DNA of 64,000 nt. Origin: Microbispora sp. NBC_01189 (lineage in GTDB: Bacteria; Actinomycetota; Actinomycetes; Streptosporangiales; Streptosporangiaceae). This document shows positions 12,359-23,212 of this stretch, piece by piece. The position numbers and the translations under genes were made by a program. The first letter of the stretch is position 1, and every line of letters begins with the position of its first letter. The stretch spans positions 5,079,501 through 5,143,500 of the forward strand of contig NZ_CP108581.1 of NCBI RefSeq assembly GCF_036010665.1, in the 5' to 3' direction. Below the pieces are notes generated by a model, which was given only the letters and a program-made list of their open reading frames with translations, ran no database searches and was not told the origin of the DNA.

Positions 12359-12658
12359 ATGTTCATCGGTGCACTTACTCTTGACGTCCTGCTCGGCGAC
12401 GTCCGCTCGCTGAAGCAGAAGCGCTCCGTGGTCCGGCCGATCATCGCCGAGATCCGGCGGAGCTTTCCCGCCGTCGCCGTGGCCGAGGCGGGGCATCTCG
12501 ACCTGCACCGGCGCGCCGAGATCGGCGTGGCCGTGGTGTCGGAGTCGGCGGCGAACTGCGACGAGGTGCTGGACGCCTGTGAGCGGGTAGTCGCCTACCA
12601 CCCCGAGATCGAGCTGCTGTCGGCGCGGCGGCGGCTCTTCAACGACCACGAGGAATAG
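12359..12658 (+). CDS. YlxP family protein (DUF503)
   Basis: A 99-residue DUF503 protein, the small YlxP-like factor commonly found between infB and rbfA. Conserved features: [20 protein letters not shown] at the start (the SLKQKR motif), then AEIGVAVVS and the C-terminal segment after HPEIELLS. In firmicutes YlxP binds ribosome-related RNA; a similar role in ribosome assembly is assumed here. ATG at 12359 has GGTGAG 8 nt upstream. Confidence 0.85.
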   Translation: MFIGALTLDVLLGDVRSLKQKRSVVRPIIAEIRRSFPAVAVAEAGHLDLHRRAEIGVAVVSESAANCDEVLDACERVVAYHPEIELLSARRRLFNDHEE

Positions 12659-12705
12659 ACGGCCGGGCCCCCGCGTCAGCCGTACAGATACGAGGGAGCG
12701 TGAGC

Positions 12706-13218
12706 ATGGACGCAGCGCGTGCCAGGAAGCTGGCCGACCGCATCCAGCAGGTGGTGGCGGAGATGCTGGAGCGGCGGATCAAGGATCCGCGGCTGGGGTT
12801 CGTGACGGTGACCGACACCCGGGTCACCGCGGACCTGAGCGACGCGACCGTCTACTACACGGTCTTCGGTTCGGAGGCGGAGCGGGCCGACTCGGCCGCC
12901 GCGCTGGAGAGCGCCAAGGGCGTCATCCGCTCCGAGGTCGGCCGGCAGACCGGCCTGCGGCACACCCCCACCCTCGCGTTCGTGCACGACCCGCTCCCCG
13001 ACAACGCCCGCCACATGGACGACCTGTTCGCGCTGGCCAGGGCGAAGGACGCCGAGGTCGCGAAGCAGGCCGAGGGCGCGGAGTTCGCCGGGGAGGCCGA
13101 CCCCTACCGCTTCGAGGACGATCTCGACGCCGAGGCGGCCGAGGGCGAGGAGACGGCCGAGGGCAAGGACACTGCCGAGGAGGAGCCCGGCGACCGCGCC
13201 GGACACTCCGTCCGGTGA
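12706..13218 (+). CDS. rbfA: Ribosome-binding factor A
   Basis: A 170-residue cold-shock and 16S-maturation factor. The KH-like core spans residues 1-115 with [30 protein letters not shown] and ATVYYTVFG. Beyond the usual end there is an acidic Glu/Ala/Asp-rich tail. ATG at 12706 has GAGGGAG 8 nt upstream; GTG at 12700 is too close to it. The stop overlaps the DHH gene start (GTGA), indicating coupled translation. Confidence 0.95.
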   Translation: MDAARARKLADRIQQVVAEMLERRIKDPRLGFVTVTDTRVTADLSDATVYYTVFGSEAERADSAAALESAKGVIRSEVGRQTGLRHTPTLAFVHDPLPDNARHMDDLFALARAKDAEVAKQAEGAEFAGEADPYRFEDDLDAEAAEGEETAEGKDTAEEEPGDRAGHSVR

Positions 13219-14267
13219 CCGCGATCGAGACCGCGATCGGCGAGCCGGACTGGCGGCGGGCGGCCGACCTCATCCACGGCGCCGGCACACTGGCGCTGGC
13301 CTGCCACGTCTCGCCCGACGGGGACGCCCTTGGCTCGATGCTGGGCCTCGGGCTGGCGCTGGCGCGGTCGGGGAAGAAGGTCGTCGCGTCCTTCGGCGAC
13401 CGCGTGCTCGAGGTGCCCCGGCTGCTGCGGTTCCTGCCCGGCCAGGACCTGCTCGTCGAGGCCGCGGCCTACCCCGCCGAGCCGGATCTGATGATCACGT
13501 TCGACGCGTCCACGATGGAGCGGCTGGGCCTGCTCGCGCCGCACGCGGGCAAAGCCCGGGAACTGGTCGTGATCGACCACCACGTGTCGAACACCAGGTT
13601 CGGGACGGCCCACCTGGTGGATCCCTCGGCGGCCTCCACCACGATGGTGGTCGAGGAGCTGATCCACCGGCTCGGGCTGCCGGTGGATCGATCCGTGGCC
13701 ACCTGCCTGTACGCCGGGCTGGTGACCGACACCGGCTCGTTCCGGCACTCCGTCACCACACCGGCCGCCCACGCCATGGCGGGCCGGCTGCTGGAGACCG
13801 GGCTCCGCCCGGAGGAGCTCGCCCGGGAGCTGTGGGATCGGTCGCCGTACGCGTATCTGCGGGTGCTGGGCGCGGCGCTCGGACGGGCCACGCTGGAGCC
13901 GGACGCCGCGGGCGGCCACGGGCTGGTGTGGACCTTCGTGAGCCGCGCCGACCGCGCCGCCGAGGGCCTGCCGTACGACGAGGTCGAGGGCGTGATCGAC
14001 GTCGTGCGCCGGGTCGACGAGGCCGAGGTCGCGGTCGTGCTCAAGGAGGACGACGACGGCGGCTGGAACGTCTCGACCCGGTCCAAGGGCGTGGTGGACG
14101 TGGCCCGCGCCTGTGCCGCCCTCGGCGGCGGCGGGCACGCGCGGGCCGCGGGGTTCTCCTCGGCGCTGGCCGTGCCGGACACGATGGCCGCGCTGCGCCC
14201 CCTCCTCACCCCGCCGCTCCTCACCCCGCCCCCTTCTCACCCGCCCCCTCCTAGGACTGAGCCGTGA
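13215..14267 (+). CDS. DHH family phosphoesterase, NrnA-like oligoribonuclease/PAP phosphatase
   Basis: A 350-residue DHH-DHHA1 protein. NrnA-type enzymes degrade nanoRNAs and dephosphorylate 3'-phosphoadenosine phosphate. Metal motifs: [10 protein letters not shown] at 31-40, ITFDAS at 94-99 and the DHH triad at 121-123. The DHHA1 substrate motif [11 protein letters not shown] is near 308-318. The last 25 residues are a Pro/Leu/Thr repeat coded by 15-bp repeats ([11 protein letters not shown]), a feature not needed for the fold. GTG start overlaps rbfA and the stop overlaps truB (GTGA both times), so rbfA-nrnA-truB form a tightly coupled operon. Confidence 0.93.
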   Translation: MTAIETAIGEPDWRRAADLIHGAGTLALACHVSPDGDALGSMLGLGLALARSGKKVVASFGDRVLEVPRLLRFLPGQDLLVEAAAYPAEPDLMITFDASTMERLGLLAPHAGKARELVVIDHHVSNTRFGTAHLVDPSAASTTMVVEELIHRLGLPVDRSVATCLYAGLVTDTGSFRHSVTTPAAHAMAGRLLETGLRPEELARELWDRSPYAYLRVLGAALGRATLEPDAAGGHGLVWTFVSRADRAAEGLPYDEVEGVIDVVRRVDEAEVAVVLKEDDDGGWNVSTRSKGVVDVARACAALGGGGHARAAGFSSALAVPDTMAALRPLLTPPLLTPPPSHPPPPRTEP

Positions 14268-15151
14268 CAAGAAGGCCCCCGCCGCCGAGCGGACTGATCA
14301 TCGTGGACAAGCCCGCGGACTGGACGTCCCACGACGTCGTGGGCAAGATGCGCGGCGTCGCCGGCACCCGCAAGGTCGGCCACGCCGGCACGCTCGACCC
14401 GATGGCGACCGGCGTGCTGGTGATCGGCGTGGAGAAGGCGACCCGACTCCTCGGGCACCTCGCGCTGACCGAGAAGGTGTACGAGGCGACGATCCGCCTC
14501 GGGGCCTCGACCAACACCGACGACGCCGAGGGCGAGGTGACCGCCACCACGCCCGCGGGCCACGTGACCGACGAGGATCTTCGCGCGGGCGTCGCCGCGC
14601 TAACCGGCGAGATCATGCAGGTGCCGCCGCAGGTGAGCGCCATCAAGGTCAACGGGGAGCGGGCCTACAAGCGGGCCCGGGCGGGGGAGGAGGTCGTCCT
14701 CGCCGCCCGGCCGGTCACGGTGCGCGCCTTCGAGATCGGGGAGATCAGGCGGACCCCGGAGACGGTGGACCTGGACGCGGTCGTCACGTGCTCCAGCGGC
14801 ACCTACATCCGGGCGCTGGCCCGTGACCTCGGCGCGTCGCTCGGCGTCGGCGGCCACCTCACCCGGCTGCGCCGCACCCGGGTCGGCCCGTACGGCATCG
14901 AGTCGGCCCGCACGATCGAGGACCTGGCCCGCGAATGCGTGATCATGCCGATGGCCGACGCGGTGGCGGCGGCCTTCCCCCGGCGGGACGTGGCCGAGGA
15001 CGAGGCGCGGCTGGTCGCGCACGGCGGGCGGCTGCGCGCGGCGGGCCTCGGGCCCGGCCCGGTCGGCGTCTTCGGGCCGGACGGCGCGCTGCTGGCGCTC
15101 GCCGAGGAGAGCGGCGGGGCGGCCCGGCCCCTGGTGGTCTTCGTCTCCTGA
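14264..15151 (+). CDS. truB: tRNA pseudouridine-55 synthase
   Basis: This 295-residue enzyme converts U55 of the T-loop of tRNAs to pseudouridine. The catalytic aspartate is Asp45 in GHAGTLDPMATGVL (40-53). Other family motifs: GLIIVDKPADWTSHDVV at 10-26, the KVYEATIRLG segment, VPPQVSAIKVNGERAY and SSGTYIRALARDLG. A PUA-like C-terminal part follows. GTG start at 14264 overlaps the preceding stop by 4 nt. Confidence 0.96.
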   Translation: MTRRPPPPSGLIIVDKPADWTSHDVVGKMRGVAGTRKVGHAGTLDPMATGVLVIGVEKATRLLGHLALTEKVYEATIRLGASTNTDDAEGEVTATTPAGHVTDEDLRAGVAALTGEIMQVPPQVSAIKVNGERAYKRARAGEEVVLAARPVTVRAFEIGEIRRTPETVDLDAVVTCSSGTYIRALARDLGASLGVGGHLTRLRRTRVGPYGIESARTIEDLARECVIMPMADAVAAAFPRRDVAEDEARLVAHGGRLRAAGLGPGPVGVFGPDGALLALAEESGGAARPLVVFVS

Positions 15152-15260
15152 AACCGGGGCTGGTTCCCGCGTGACCGCCCGGGCATGGCAGGCTGTCTAC
15201 TGCGCGCGAGGGCGTCGGGGAGGGCGGTCCGGGCCGCCTCGCCGGAGGCGGGGCACATGG

Positions 15261-16223
15261 ATGCGAAGCGAGGTCGAGGTGCAGAGCTGGCACGGGCTGG
15301 ACGAGGTCCCGCAGGGCTGGGGCAGGTCCGTCGTCACCATCGGCGTGTTCGACGGTGTCCATCTCGGTCACCAGCGCATGGTGACGCGAACGGCCGGCAT
15401 GGCCGGTGAGCTCGGGCTGCCGGCCGTGGCCGTGACCTTCGACCCGCATCCCGAGGAGGTCGTCCGGCCCGGCCACCAGCCGCCGCGGCTCACCACCACA
15501 CCCCGCCGGGTCGACCTGCTGCTCTCGCTCGGCGTCGACGCGGTGTGCGTGCTGCCGTTCACGCTGGAGTTCTCCCGCATGACGCCGGACGAGTTCGTGC
15601 AGACCGCGCTGGTCGACCGCCTGCACGCGGCCGGTGTCGTGGTGGGGGAGAACTTCCGTTTCGGTCACCGGGCGGCGGGCGACCTGGAGACCTTGCGCAC
15701 GCTTGGGGAGAAGTACGACTTCACGGCCGAGGGGGTGCCGCTCGTCAGCGACGGCGAGGCCATCTCCTCCACCCGGATCCGCGAGCGGCTCTCCACCGGT
15801 GACGTCGCGGGCGCGGCGGCCCTGCTCGGCCGCCCCCACCGCGTGGAGGGCGTGGTGGTCCGCGGCCACCAGCGGGGCCGCGCGCTCGGCTTCCCGACCG
15901 CCAACGTCGAGTCGCCGCAGAACACCGCCGTCCCGGCCGAGGGCGTCTACGCCGGGTGGCTGGAGTGCTTCCAGTCTCCCTCGCCGTACGAGGGGGAGCG
16001 CTGGCCCGCCGCGATCTCGATCGGCACCAATCCCACCTTCGACGGCGTGGAGCGCACCGTCGAGGCGTACGCGCTGGACCGCGACGACCTCGACCTGTAC
16101 GGCGCGCACGTGGCGGTGGACTTCGGCGAGCGGCTGCGCGACACGCTCAGGTTCGACTCGATCGAGGCGCTGATCGAGCAGATGCACGAGGACACGGCAC
16201 AGGCCCGCGCGTTCACGTCGTGA
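15261..16223 (+). CDS. ribF: Bifunctional riboflavin kinase/FAD synthetase
   Basis: A 320-residue enzyme that phosphorylates riboflavin to FMN and adenylylates it to FAD. The N-terminal nucleotidyltransferase domain has GVFDGVHLGHQ at 28-38 and the ISSTRIRERL motif; the C-terminal kinase domain has GRALGFPTANV and the TFDGVERTVEAY region. ATG at 15261 is preferred, with GGAGG 12 nt upstream; the upstream in-frame extension is Arg/Gly-rich and not family-like. It follows truB after 109 nt. Confidence 0.95.
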   Translation: MRSEVEVQSWHGLDEVPQGWGRSVVTIGVFDGVHLGHQRMVTRTAGMAGELGLPAVAVTFDPHPEEVVRPGHQPPRLTTTPRRVDLLLSLGVDAVCVLPFTLEFSRMTPDEFVQTALVDRLHAAGVVVGENFRFGHRAAGDLETLRTLGEKYDFTAEGVPLVSDGEAISSTRIRERLSTGDVAGAAALLGRPHRVEGVVVRGHQRGRALGFPTANVESPQNTAVPAEGVYAGWLECFQSPSPYEGERWPAAISIGTNPTFDGVERTVEAYALDRDDLDLYGAHVAVDFGERLRDTLRFDSIEALIEQMHEDTAQARAFTS

Positions 16224-16383
16224 CACACCGCGACGGAGCGCCGCCGGCACCTGGTAGGGTTGTATGTCAGCCATGTTCGGTGGAGCTTTCCACCCCGGCT
16301 GTCTGTCACGGCGACTGTAGGCACGCACGGTCGTTCGCGGGCTCGAAGTGTCGCGCGTGCCATCTCATCAGAACGGAGAAGCA

Positions 16384-16653
16384 GTGTCGCTCGACGCCGC
16401 TACCACCAAGACCATCATCACCGAGTACGGCACCACCGAGGGTGACACCGGGTCCCCGGAGGTTCAGATCGCGCTTCTCAGCAGGCGGATCAGCGACCTG
16501 ACCGAGCACCTGAAGACCCACAAGCACGACCACCACAGCCGTCGTGGTCTGCTCCTGCTGGTCGGCCGGCGTCGCCGGCTGCTGAAGTACCTGCAGGCCA
16601 AGGACATCACCCGCTACCGCTCCCTGATTGAGCGGCTGGGCCTGCGCCGATAA
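16384..16653 (+). CDS. rpsO: 30S ribosomal protein S15
   Basis: An 89-residue protein binding the three-way junction of 16S rRNA and contacting 23S rRNA. The full family pattern is present: [24 protein letters not shown] followed by [28 protein letters not shown] at 16384 has GGAGAA 3 nt upstream. The 160-nt leader 16224-16383 may carry the promoter (TAGGGT at 16255-16260) and an autoregulatory structure, which I could not fold with confidence. Confidence 0.97.
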   Translation: MSLDAATTKTIITEYGTTEGDTGSPEVQIALLSRRISDLTEHLKTHKHDHHSRRGLLLLVGRRRRLLKYLQAKDITRYRSLIERLGLRR

Positions 16654-16660
16654 GGTGAGG

Positions 16661-16690
16661 AAGGAGCGGCGATTCCTCGCCGCTCCTTTT
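16661..16690 (+). terminator. Intrinsic terminator after rpsO
   Basis: Perfect 12-bp stem AAGGAGCGGCGA (16661-16672) / TCGCCGCTCCTT (16677-16688), loop TTCC, then TTTT. The best terminator in the window. Read-through into pnp is possible, as in other rpsO-pnp pairs. Confidence 0.9.
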
Positions 16691-16935
16691 CCATAAACAG
16701 GCCACAATGGCCTGAGCAAGACAACTGAACAGCCGAGACACAGTGCCCCGCGTCCGCAAGCAAGCCGCAGCGCGATCCCGCGGTGTGAGAGGGCCGGTCC
16801 TCGGTAGTGGCCCCCGGTCGGCACGGCGAGAGCCGTATGGACGGACCGGGCGCTTCGATCGAAGACCGGCACTGCACCTGAACGGGGAGCCCGGCAACCG
16901 AGACGCGGGAGACCGATCCGAGAAGGAGGTCCCCC

Positions 16936-19281
16936 GTGGAGGGTGTCCACAGCACGGAGGCCGTTATCGACAACGGCCCCTTCGGCACGCGTACGATCAG
17001 GTTCGAGACCGGCAGGCTGGCCCAGCAGGCGGCGGGCAGCGCGGTCGCGTACCTGGACGACGAGACCATGATCCTGTCCGCGACCACCGCGTCCAAGCAT
17101 CCCAAGGAGAACCTGGACTTCTTCCCGCTGACGGTCGACGTCGAGGAGCGGATGTACGCGGCGGGCCGCATCCCCGGCTCGTTCTTCCGCCGGGAGGGCA
17201 GGCCGTCGGAGGACGCGATCCTCACCTGCCGCCTCATCGACCGTCCGCTGCGCCCGTCGTTCGTCAAGGGCCTGCGCAACGAGATCCAGGTCGTCGCGAC
17301 GATCATGGCTCTGCACCCCGAGCACCTGTACGACGTGATCGCGATCAACGCCGCGAGCATGTCCACGCAGCTCGCCGGGCTGCCGTTCTCCGGCCCGATC
17401 GGCGGCGTGCGGGTCGCACTGATCGACGGCCAGTGGGTGGCGTTCCCGACCCACGTCGAGCTTGAGCGCGCCACGTTCGACATGGTCGTCGCCGGCCGCA
17501 CGCTCGCCGACGGCGACGTGGCGATCATGATGGTCGAGGCGGAGTCGACCCGCGACACGCTGAAGCTGGTCGCCGAGGGCGCGGTCGCCCCGACCGAGGA
17601 GGTCGTGGCCCAGGGCCTGGAGGCCGCCAAGCCGTTCATCAAGGTGCTCTGCGACGCGCAGTCCAAGCTGGCCGAGGTCGCCGGCAAGGAGACCGCCGAG
17701 TATCCGATCTTCCTCGACTACCAGGACGACGCACTGGAGGCCGTCACCGCCGCCGTGCGGAGCGAGCTGGCCTCGGCGCTGACGATCGCCGGCAAGCAGG
17801 AGCGCGAGCTGGAGATCGACCGGGTCAAGCTGCTCGCGGCCGAGAAGCTGCTGCCCGACTTCGAGGGCCGTGAGAAGGAGATCGGCGCCGCGTTCCGCTC
17901 GCTGACCAAGAAGCTGATGCGCGAGCGGGTCGTCAGCGAGGGCGTCCGCATCGACGGCCGCGGGCCCAAGGACATCCGGCAGCTCAGCGCCGAGGTTCAC
18001 GTGGTGCCCCGGGTGCACGGCTCGGCCCTGTTCGAGCGTGGCGAGACCCAGATCCTCGGCATCACCACGCTGAACATGCTGCGCATGGAGCAGATGATCG
18101 ACACGCTCAATCCCGAGCGGACCAAGCGCTACATGCACAACTACAACTTCCCGCCGTACTCCACGGGTGAGACGGGCCGCGTCGGCTCGCCGAAGCGCCG
18201 GGAGATCGGCCACGGCGCGCTGGCCGAGCGGGCGCTGATCCCCGTGCTGCCCACGCGTGAGGAGTTCCCGTACGCGATCCGGCAGGTGTCGGAGGCGGTC
18301 GCGTCGAACGGCTCGACCTCGATGGGGTCGGTCTGCGCCTCCACGATGGCGCTGCTCGACGCGGGCGTCCCGCTCAAGGAGATGGTCGCGGGCATCGCGA
18401 TGGGTCTCATCGGCGAAGGCGAGAACTTCGTCACGCTGACCGACATCCTCGGCGCCGAGGACGCGATGGGCGACATGGACTTCAAGGTCGCCGGCACCAA
18501 GGACCTGATCACCGCGCTCCAGCTCGACACGAAGCTGGACGGCATCCCGGCCCACGTGCTCGCCGCCGCGCTGAAGCAGGCGAGGGGCGCCCGGCTGGCG
18601 ATCCTCGACGTGATGCAGGAGGCCATCGACGCTCCGGCGGAGATGAACCCGACCGCGCCGCGGATCATCACCATCAAGGTCCCGGTCGACAAGATCGGCG
18701 AGGTCATCGGCCCCAAGGGCAAGATGATCAACCAGATCCAGGACGACACGGGCGCCGAGATCACCATCGAGGACGACGGCACGATCTACATCGGCGCCAC
18801 CGACGGCCCGTCCGCCGAGGCCGCCCGCACGCTGATCAACGGCATCGCGAACCCGCACATGCCGGAGGTCGGCGAGCGCTACCTGGGCACGGTCGTCAAG
18901 ATCGCCGCGTTCGGCGCGTTCGTCTCGCTGCTCCCGGGCAAGGACGGTCTGCTGCACGTCTCGCAGATCCGCAAGCTGCACGGCGGCCGGCGGATCGAGA
19001 ACGTCGAGGACGTCATGAACGTCGGCGAGAAGATCCAGGTCGAGATCGCCGAGATCGACTCGCGTGGCAAGCTCTCGCTGGTCCCGGTCGAGGTGGTCGA
19101 GAAGGAGGCCGCCGAGAAGGACGCCCGTGCCGAGAACGGCGCCGCGGAGAACGGCGCCGCGGAGACCGGTGCCCCGGCCCCCGAGGCCGCCGCCGCGCCG
19201 GAGGGAGAGGACGAGCAGTCGCGGACTCCGCGCCGCAGCCGCAGCCGTACCCGCGGCGGACGGGACGAGCGCAACTCGTGA
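16936..19281 (+). CDS. pnp: Polyribonucleotide nucleotidyltransferase (PNPase)
   Basis: A 781-residue phosphorolytic 3'-5' exoribonuclease and guanosine pentaphosphate synthetase (GPSI) of actinomycetes. Two RNase PH cores flank an alpha-helical domain; [25 protein letters not shown] lies in core 1 and [30 protein letters not shown] with [17 protein letters not shown] in core 2. KH domain with IGPKGKM near 591-597, S1 domain to about 715, then an Ala/Glu tail ending in an Arg/Ser-rich basic segment. GTG at 16936 with AGGAGGT 7 nt upstream. A 245-nt leader with short dyads, such as CTTCGATCGAAG, precedes it. The stop overlaps the M16 peptidase start. Confidence 0.97.
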   Translation: MEGVHSTEAVIDNGPFGTRTIRFETGRLAQQAAGSAVAYLDDETMILSATTASKHPKENLDFFPLTVDVEERMYAAGRIPGSFFRREGRPSEDAILTCRLIDRPLRPSFVKGLRNEIQVVATIMALHPEHLYDVIAINAASMSTQLAGLPFSGPIGGVRVALIDGQWVAFPTHVELERATFDMVVAGRTLADGDVAIMMVEAESTRDTLKLVAEGAVAPTEEVVAQGLEAAKPFIKVLCDAQSKLAEVAGKETAEYPIFLDYQDDALEAVTAAVRSELASALTIAGKQERELEIDRVKLLAAEKLLPDFEGREKEIGAAFRSLTKKLMRERVVSEGVRIDGRGPKDIRQLSAEVHVVPRVHGSALFERGETQILGITTLNMLRMEQMIDTLNPERTKRYMHNYNFPPYSTGETGRVGSPKRREIGHGALAERALIPVLPTREEFPYAIRQVSEAVASNGSTSMGSVCASTMALLDAGVPLKEMVAGIAMGLIGEGENFVTLTDILGAEDAMGDMDFKVAGTKDLITALQLDTKLDGIPAHVLAAALKQARGARLAILDVMQEAIDAPAEMNPTAPRIITIKVPVDKIGEVIGPKGKMINQIQDDTGAEITIEDDGTIYIGATDGPSAEAARTLINGIANPHMPEVGERYLGTVVKIAAFGAFVSLLPGKDGLLHVSQIRKLHGGRRIENVEDVMNVGEKIQVEIAEIDSRGKLSLVPVEVVEKEAAEKDARAENGAAENGAAETGAPAPEAAAAPEGEDEQSRTPRRSRSRTRGGRDERNS

Positions 19282-20591
19282 CGACCGAGACGCTGTTTCC
19301 GGGCAGGGAGGGTGCGGGGGTCGTCCGCCGCACCGTCCTGCCCGGCGGCCTGCGGGTCGTGACGGAGACGATGCCGACCGTGCGCAGCGTCGCGGTCGGC
19401 ATGTGGGTGGGCATCGGCTCGCGCGACGAGGCCCCGGAGCACATGGGGGCCACCCACTTCCTGGAGCACCTGCTCTTCAAGGGCACGCCGACGCGGGACG
19501 CCATGGAGATCTCGGCGTCCATCGAGGGCATCGGCGGTGAGATCAACGCGTTCACCGCCAAGGAGTACACCTGCTACTACGCCCGGGTGCTCGACGAGGA
19601 CCTGCCGCTGGCGATCGACGTGCTCGCCGACGTGGTGACCTGCTCGCTGGTCACCGAGGAGGACGTGGAGTCGGAGCGTGGCGTGATCCTGGAGGAGATC
19701 GCCATGCACGACGACGATCCCTCCGACGTGGTGCACGAGCAGTTCTCCACCGAGTTGTACGGAGACACGCCGATCGGCCGTCCGATCCTCGGCAACGAGG
19801 ACTCGGTCAACGCGCTCACCCGCGACCGCATCCACGAGTACTACCAGCGGTTCTACGTCCCGCCCCGCACCGTGGTGTCGGTGGCGGGCAACGTCGACCA
19901 CGAGCGGGTGGTCGCGCTGGTCGCGGCGGCGTACGAGCGGGCGGGCGCGCTGGGCGGCTCGGCCGCGCCGGCGCAGCCGCGCATCGGCGGGCCCGGCGTG
20001 GACGTCCGGAGCGGCGTGCGGGTGCTCGACCGGCCCACCGAGCAGGCCAACCTGGTCCTCGGCATGACCGCCGTCTCCCGCAACGACGACCGGCGCTTCG
20101 CTCTCGGCGTCCTGAACGCGGCACTCGGCGGCGGCATGTCGTCGCGCCTGTTCCAGGAGATCCGGGAGAAGCGCGGCCTGGCCTACAGCGCGTACAGCTA
20201 CACCTCCCAGTACGCCGACACCGGTCAGTTCGGGGTTTATGTGGGCTGCCTGCCCTCGAAGATCGACGACGTGCTGAAGATCTGCCGCGACGAGCTGGGC
20301 AGGGTCCTGGCCGAGGGCATCACGCCCGAGGAGATCGCCCGTGGCAAGGGCCAGATGCGCGGCGGGCTGGTGCTCGGCCTCGAGGACACCGGCTCGCGCA
20401 TGTCCAGGATCGGCAAGAGCGAGCTCGTCTACGAGCGGCTCATGACGGTGGACGAGGTGCTTGGGCACATCGAGGCGGTCACCCCCGAGGAGATCACCGC
20501 GATCGCCCAGGACGTCCTCAACCGGCCGCTGACGCTCGCCGTGATCGGGCCGTACGCCGCCGACAAGGACTTCGGCTTCGCCATCGCCTGA
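19278..20591 (+). CDS. M16 family zinc metallopeptidase
   Basis: A 437-residue pitrilysin/processing-peptidase-like protein. The inverted zinc motif HFLEH is at 60-64, with the third ligand Glu140 in GVILEEI, so it should be active rather than a dead paralogue. The C-terminal half holds the conserved [13 protein letters not shown] segment. No signal peptide, so it is cytoplasmic. It is translationally coupled to pnp (GTGA overlap), the standard actinobacterial arrangement; the substrate is unknown. Confidence 0.93.
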   Translation: MTTETLFPGREGAGVVRRTVLPGGLRVVTETMPTVRSVAVGMWVGIGSRDEAPEHMGATHFLEHLLFKGTPTRDAMEISASIEGIGGEINAFTAKEYTCYYARVLDEDLPLAIDVLADVVTCSLVTEEDVESERGVILEEIAMHDDDPSDVVHEQFSTELYGDTPIGRPILGNEDSVNALTRDRIHEYYQRFYVPPRTVVSVAGNVDHERVVALVAAAYERAGALGGSAAPAQPRIGGPGVDVRSGVRVLDRPTEQANLVLGMTAVSRNDDRRFALGVLNAALGGGMSSRLFQEIREKRGLAYSAYSYTSQYADTGQFGVYVGCLPSKIDDVLKICRDELGRVLAEGITPEEIARGKGQMRGGLVLGLEDTGSRMSRIGKSELVYERLMTVDEVLGHIEAVTPEEITAIAQDVLNRPLTLAVIGPYAADKDFGFAIA

Positions 20592-20632
20592 GCGCGTCGT
20601 GAGGCTGTCATGAGCCCGCCCTGAGCCCGCGT
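20589..20632 (+). repeat. Degenerate 11-bp tandem repeat containing the M16 stop codon
   Basis: TGA occurs at 20589, 20600, 20611 and 20622, exactly 11 nt apart, with units TGAGCGCGTCG, TGAGGCTGTCA, TGAGCCCGCCC and TGAGCCCGCGT. The first TGA is the stop codon of the M16 gene. Confidence 0.7.
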
Positions 20633-20644
20633 CGCAGGCTGTGG

Positions 20645-20684
20645 AGGCCGCGTGTGGTGCCCCTCGCACCGCACGCGGCCTTTC
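20645..20684 (+). terminator. Hairpin terminator after the M16 peptidase gene
   Basis: Stem AGGCCGCGTG (20645-20654) / CACGCGGCCT (20672-20681), continued by GGTGC/GCACC around loop CCCTC, then TT. Nearly perfect 16-bp stem closing the pnp operon. Confidence 0.8.
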
Positions 20685-20728
20685 GCGGTCTGTGCTCCCT
20701 CCCCTCCGCCGTCGCGGCGGCCGGGCGC

Positions 20729-21494
<766 letters not shown>

Positions 21495-21503
21495 AGACTG
21501 TCC

Positions 21504-21532
21504 CGGCGGGCAGGGGACCACCCTGCCCGCCG
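21504..21532. terminator. Convergent terminator between dapB and menA
   Basis: Perfect 12-bp stem CGGCGGGCAGGG (21504-21515) / CCCTGCCCGCCG (21521-21532), loop GACCA, between two convergent genes. Confidence 0.85.
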
Positions 21533-21533
21533 T

Positions 21534-21570
21534 GGTCAGAACGCCGGGGTCAGAACGCCGGGGTCAGAAC
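21534..21570 (-). repeat. 14-bp tandem repeat (2.6 copies) at the menA stop codon
   Basis: Units GGTCAGAACGCCGG at 21534-21547 and 21548-21561, then a partial GGTCAGAAC at 21562-21570 that contains the menA stop (TCA on this strand, 21564-21566). The repeat therefore copies the stop codon downstream of the gene. Confidence 0.85.
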
Positions 21571-22436
21571 AGGGCCAGGCCGAGGGCGAACAGCGCGCCG
21601 AAGACGAGTTGCAGGCGCCCGGTCTGCTGCAGGGTCGCGATGAGGGCGGGGCCGGTCGCGCCCGAGCGGACCGTCCTGACGGGGGTCACCACGAGGGGGA
21701 GCGCGAGCACGGTCAGCGCGGCGAAGGGCCGCACCGGCACCAGGGCGAGCGCGCACACGAACGGCAGCACCAGGGTCGTCGCGTAGGCCAGCCGGGTCCG
21801 GGTGTCGCCCAGCACCACCGCCAGCGTGCGCTTGCCGGACGGCCCGTCGGTCACGATGTCGCGCAGGTTGTTGACCACGAGGAGCGCGCAGGCGAGCAGC
21901 CCCACGGGCACCGCCGCGGCGAGCGACAGCCAGGTCAGGCGCTCCACCTGCACGTACGTCGTGCCGGCCACGGCCACGAGGCCGAAGAACACGAAGACCG
22001 AGAGCTCGCCGAGCGCGCGGTAGCCGTACGGGCGGGACCCGCCGGTGTAGAACCAGGCGGCCAGGATGGACGCGAGGCCGACCAGCAGCAGCCACCAGGC
22101 GCGGGTGGCGACCACCAGCACCAGCCCCGCGACCGCGGCGGCGAGGAAACAGGCCAGGGCGGCGGCGAGCACCCGCTTCGGCGCCGCGACACCCGAGCCG
22201 ACCAGCCGCAGCGGGCCGACCCGGTCCCTGTCGGTGCCCTTGACGCCGTCGCTGTAGTCGTTCGCGTAGTTGACGCCGATCTGCAGCGCCAGCGCGACGA
22301 ACAGGGCGAGCAGCGCCCGCCACCAGACCGCGCCGTCCTCCGCGACCGCCACGCCGGTGCCGACGGCGACCGGGACGACGGCGGCGGGCAGCGTGCGGGG
22401 GCGTGCGCCCGCTAACCATTGAGCTGGGGTGGCCAC
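21564..22436 (-). CDS. menA: 1,4-dihydroxy-2-naphthoate polyprenyltransferase
   Basis: A 290-residue integral membrane UbiA-superfamily enzyme that prenylates DHNA in menaquinone synthesis. About eight or nine hydrophobic segments are visible. The first Asp-rich motif is NYANDYSDGVKGTD (Asn56, Asp60, Asp63), and the second region is NNLRDIVTD near 189. GTG start at 22436 with GGGAG 5 nt upstream. No other men genes are in the window. Its 3' end carries the 14-bp repeat. Confidence 0.92.
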   Translation of the reverse strand: MATPAQWLAGARPRTLPAAVVPVAVGTGVAVAEDGAVWWRALLALFVALALQIGVNYANDYSDGVKGTDRDRVGPLRLVGSGVAAPKRVLAAALACFLAAAVAGLVLVVATRAWWLLLVGLASILAAWFYTGGSRPYGYRALGELSVFVFFGLVAVAGTTYVQVERLTWLSLAAAVPVGLLACALLVVNNLRDIVTDGPSGKRTLAVVLGDTRTRLAYATTLVLPFVCALALVPVRPFAALTVLALPLVVTPVRTVRSGATGPALIATLQQTGRLQLVFGALFALGLALF

Positions 22437-22487
22437 GTGACTCCCTTTTCCTACCTCTGCGTAGCCGGTGAAGGCGTCACCAGTCTG

Positions 22488-22523
22488 GCCAATCCCCTGC
22501 GGAGTGCCGACAGCGGGGTTGGC
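22488..22523 (-). terminator. Imperfect hairpin between the GNAT gene and menA
   Basis: GCCAATCCCCTG (22488-22499) can pair with CAGCGGGGTTGGC (22511-22523) with one bulge. It lies downstream of the minus-strand acetyltransferase gene and upstream of menA. Confidence 0.4.
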
Positions 22524-22571
22524 GGACGGGACGGGCGGCGGGCAGAAGGCGGGCGGGGCGGGCGCGATCGG

Positions 22572-23174
22572 TCAGCTGATGTCGGTGGTCAGGCGGATCA
22601 TCCGGATCGGGCGGCCCATGTCGAGCACGCGCTCGGCCTCGTCCTCGCCCCAGCCGGCCGACTCCAGGAAGCCGAGCATCTGGTGGTTGTCGGCGAACAC
22701 CCAGGTCACGACCGTGCTGTAGCCGTCCTCACGGAGGTGGTCCACGGTGGCGTTGAGAAGTCTGCTGCCGTGCCCGCGCCTGATGTGGTTGGGGTCGACG
22801 AGCAGGGTCATCAACTCGGCCGTCGTGGCCGGATGGAGGTCGGGATCCTCGGCGGGCCCGTGCGACGCCAGCCCCACGACCCGGTCGGACGCGCGCTGCG
22901 CCGCGGTCGCCAGAATCCCGCCTGGCCCGAGCGCGGTGAACGCGTCGGTGTCGGGCACCACCCGCTCGACGGCGACGAGCAGGCGGTGACGCGGCGTGGG
23001 CGGCGAGAGGATCGCCTCCTCCCACTGGCGGCGCCACATCTTCTCCGCCGCCGGACCCGTCATGTGCTCCAGCGGGACCGGTGGCAGGAAGTCGCGGTAG
23101 ACCGCCTTCCACGCCCGGATCTGGGTGCTGGTCACCGCGTCGACGTCCTCGAGGCGGGCAGCTCTCACACCCAT
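22572..23174 (-). CDS. GNAT family N-acetyltransferase
   Basis: A 200-residue cytosolic acyl-CoA-dependent acetyltransferase. It opens with VRAARLEDVDAVTSTQIRAWKAVY, typical of GNAT proteins acting on small molecules or protein N-termini, and the acetyl-CoA loop is HIRRGHGSRLLNATV. The C-terminal VFADNHQMLGFLESAGW matches the conserved beta5-alpha4 block. ATG at 23174 has AAAGGAG about 9 nt upstream and gives the family start; the longer frame is not used. Substrate unknown. Confidence 0.88.
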   Translation of the reverse strand: MGVRAARLEDVDAVTSTQIRAWKAVYRDFLPPVPLEHMTGPAAEKMWRRQWEEAILSPPTPRHRLLVAVERVVPDTDAFTALGPGGILATAAQRASDRVVGLASHGPAEDPDLHPATTAELMTLLVDPNHIRRGHGSRLLNATVDHLREDGYSTVVTWVFADNHQMLGFLESAGWGEDEAERVLDMGRPIRMIRLTTDIS

Positions 23175-23212
23175 TCGGCGGGCTCCTTTCTTAGCCTGTA
23201 ACACCGTACTGG

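Noticed and set aside
16306..18981. 891-residue open frame on the minus strand opposite rpsO and pnp
   Set aside because: It is antisense to two unmistakable core genes, reads as His/Arg/Asp/Leu-rich shadow sequence and shows no domain; high GC at third positions removes stop codons on the other strand.
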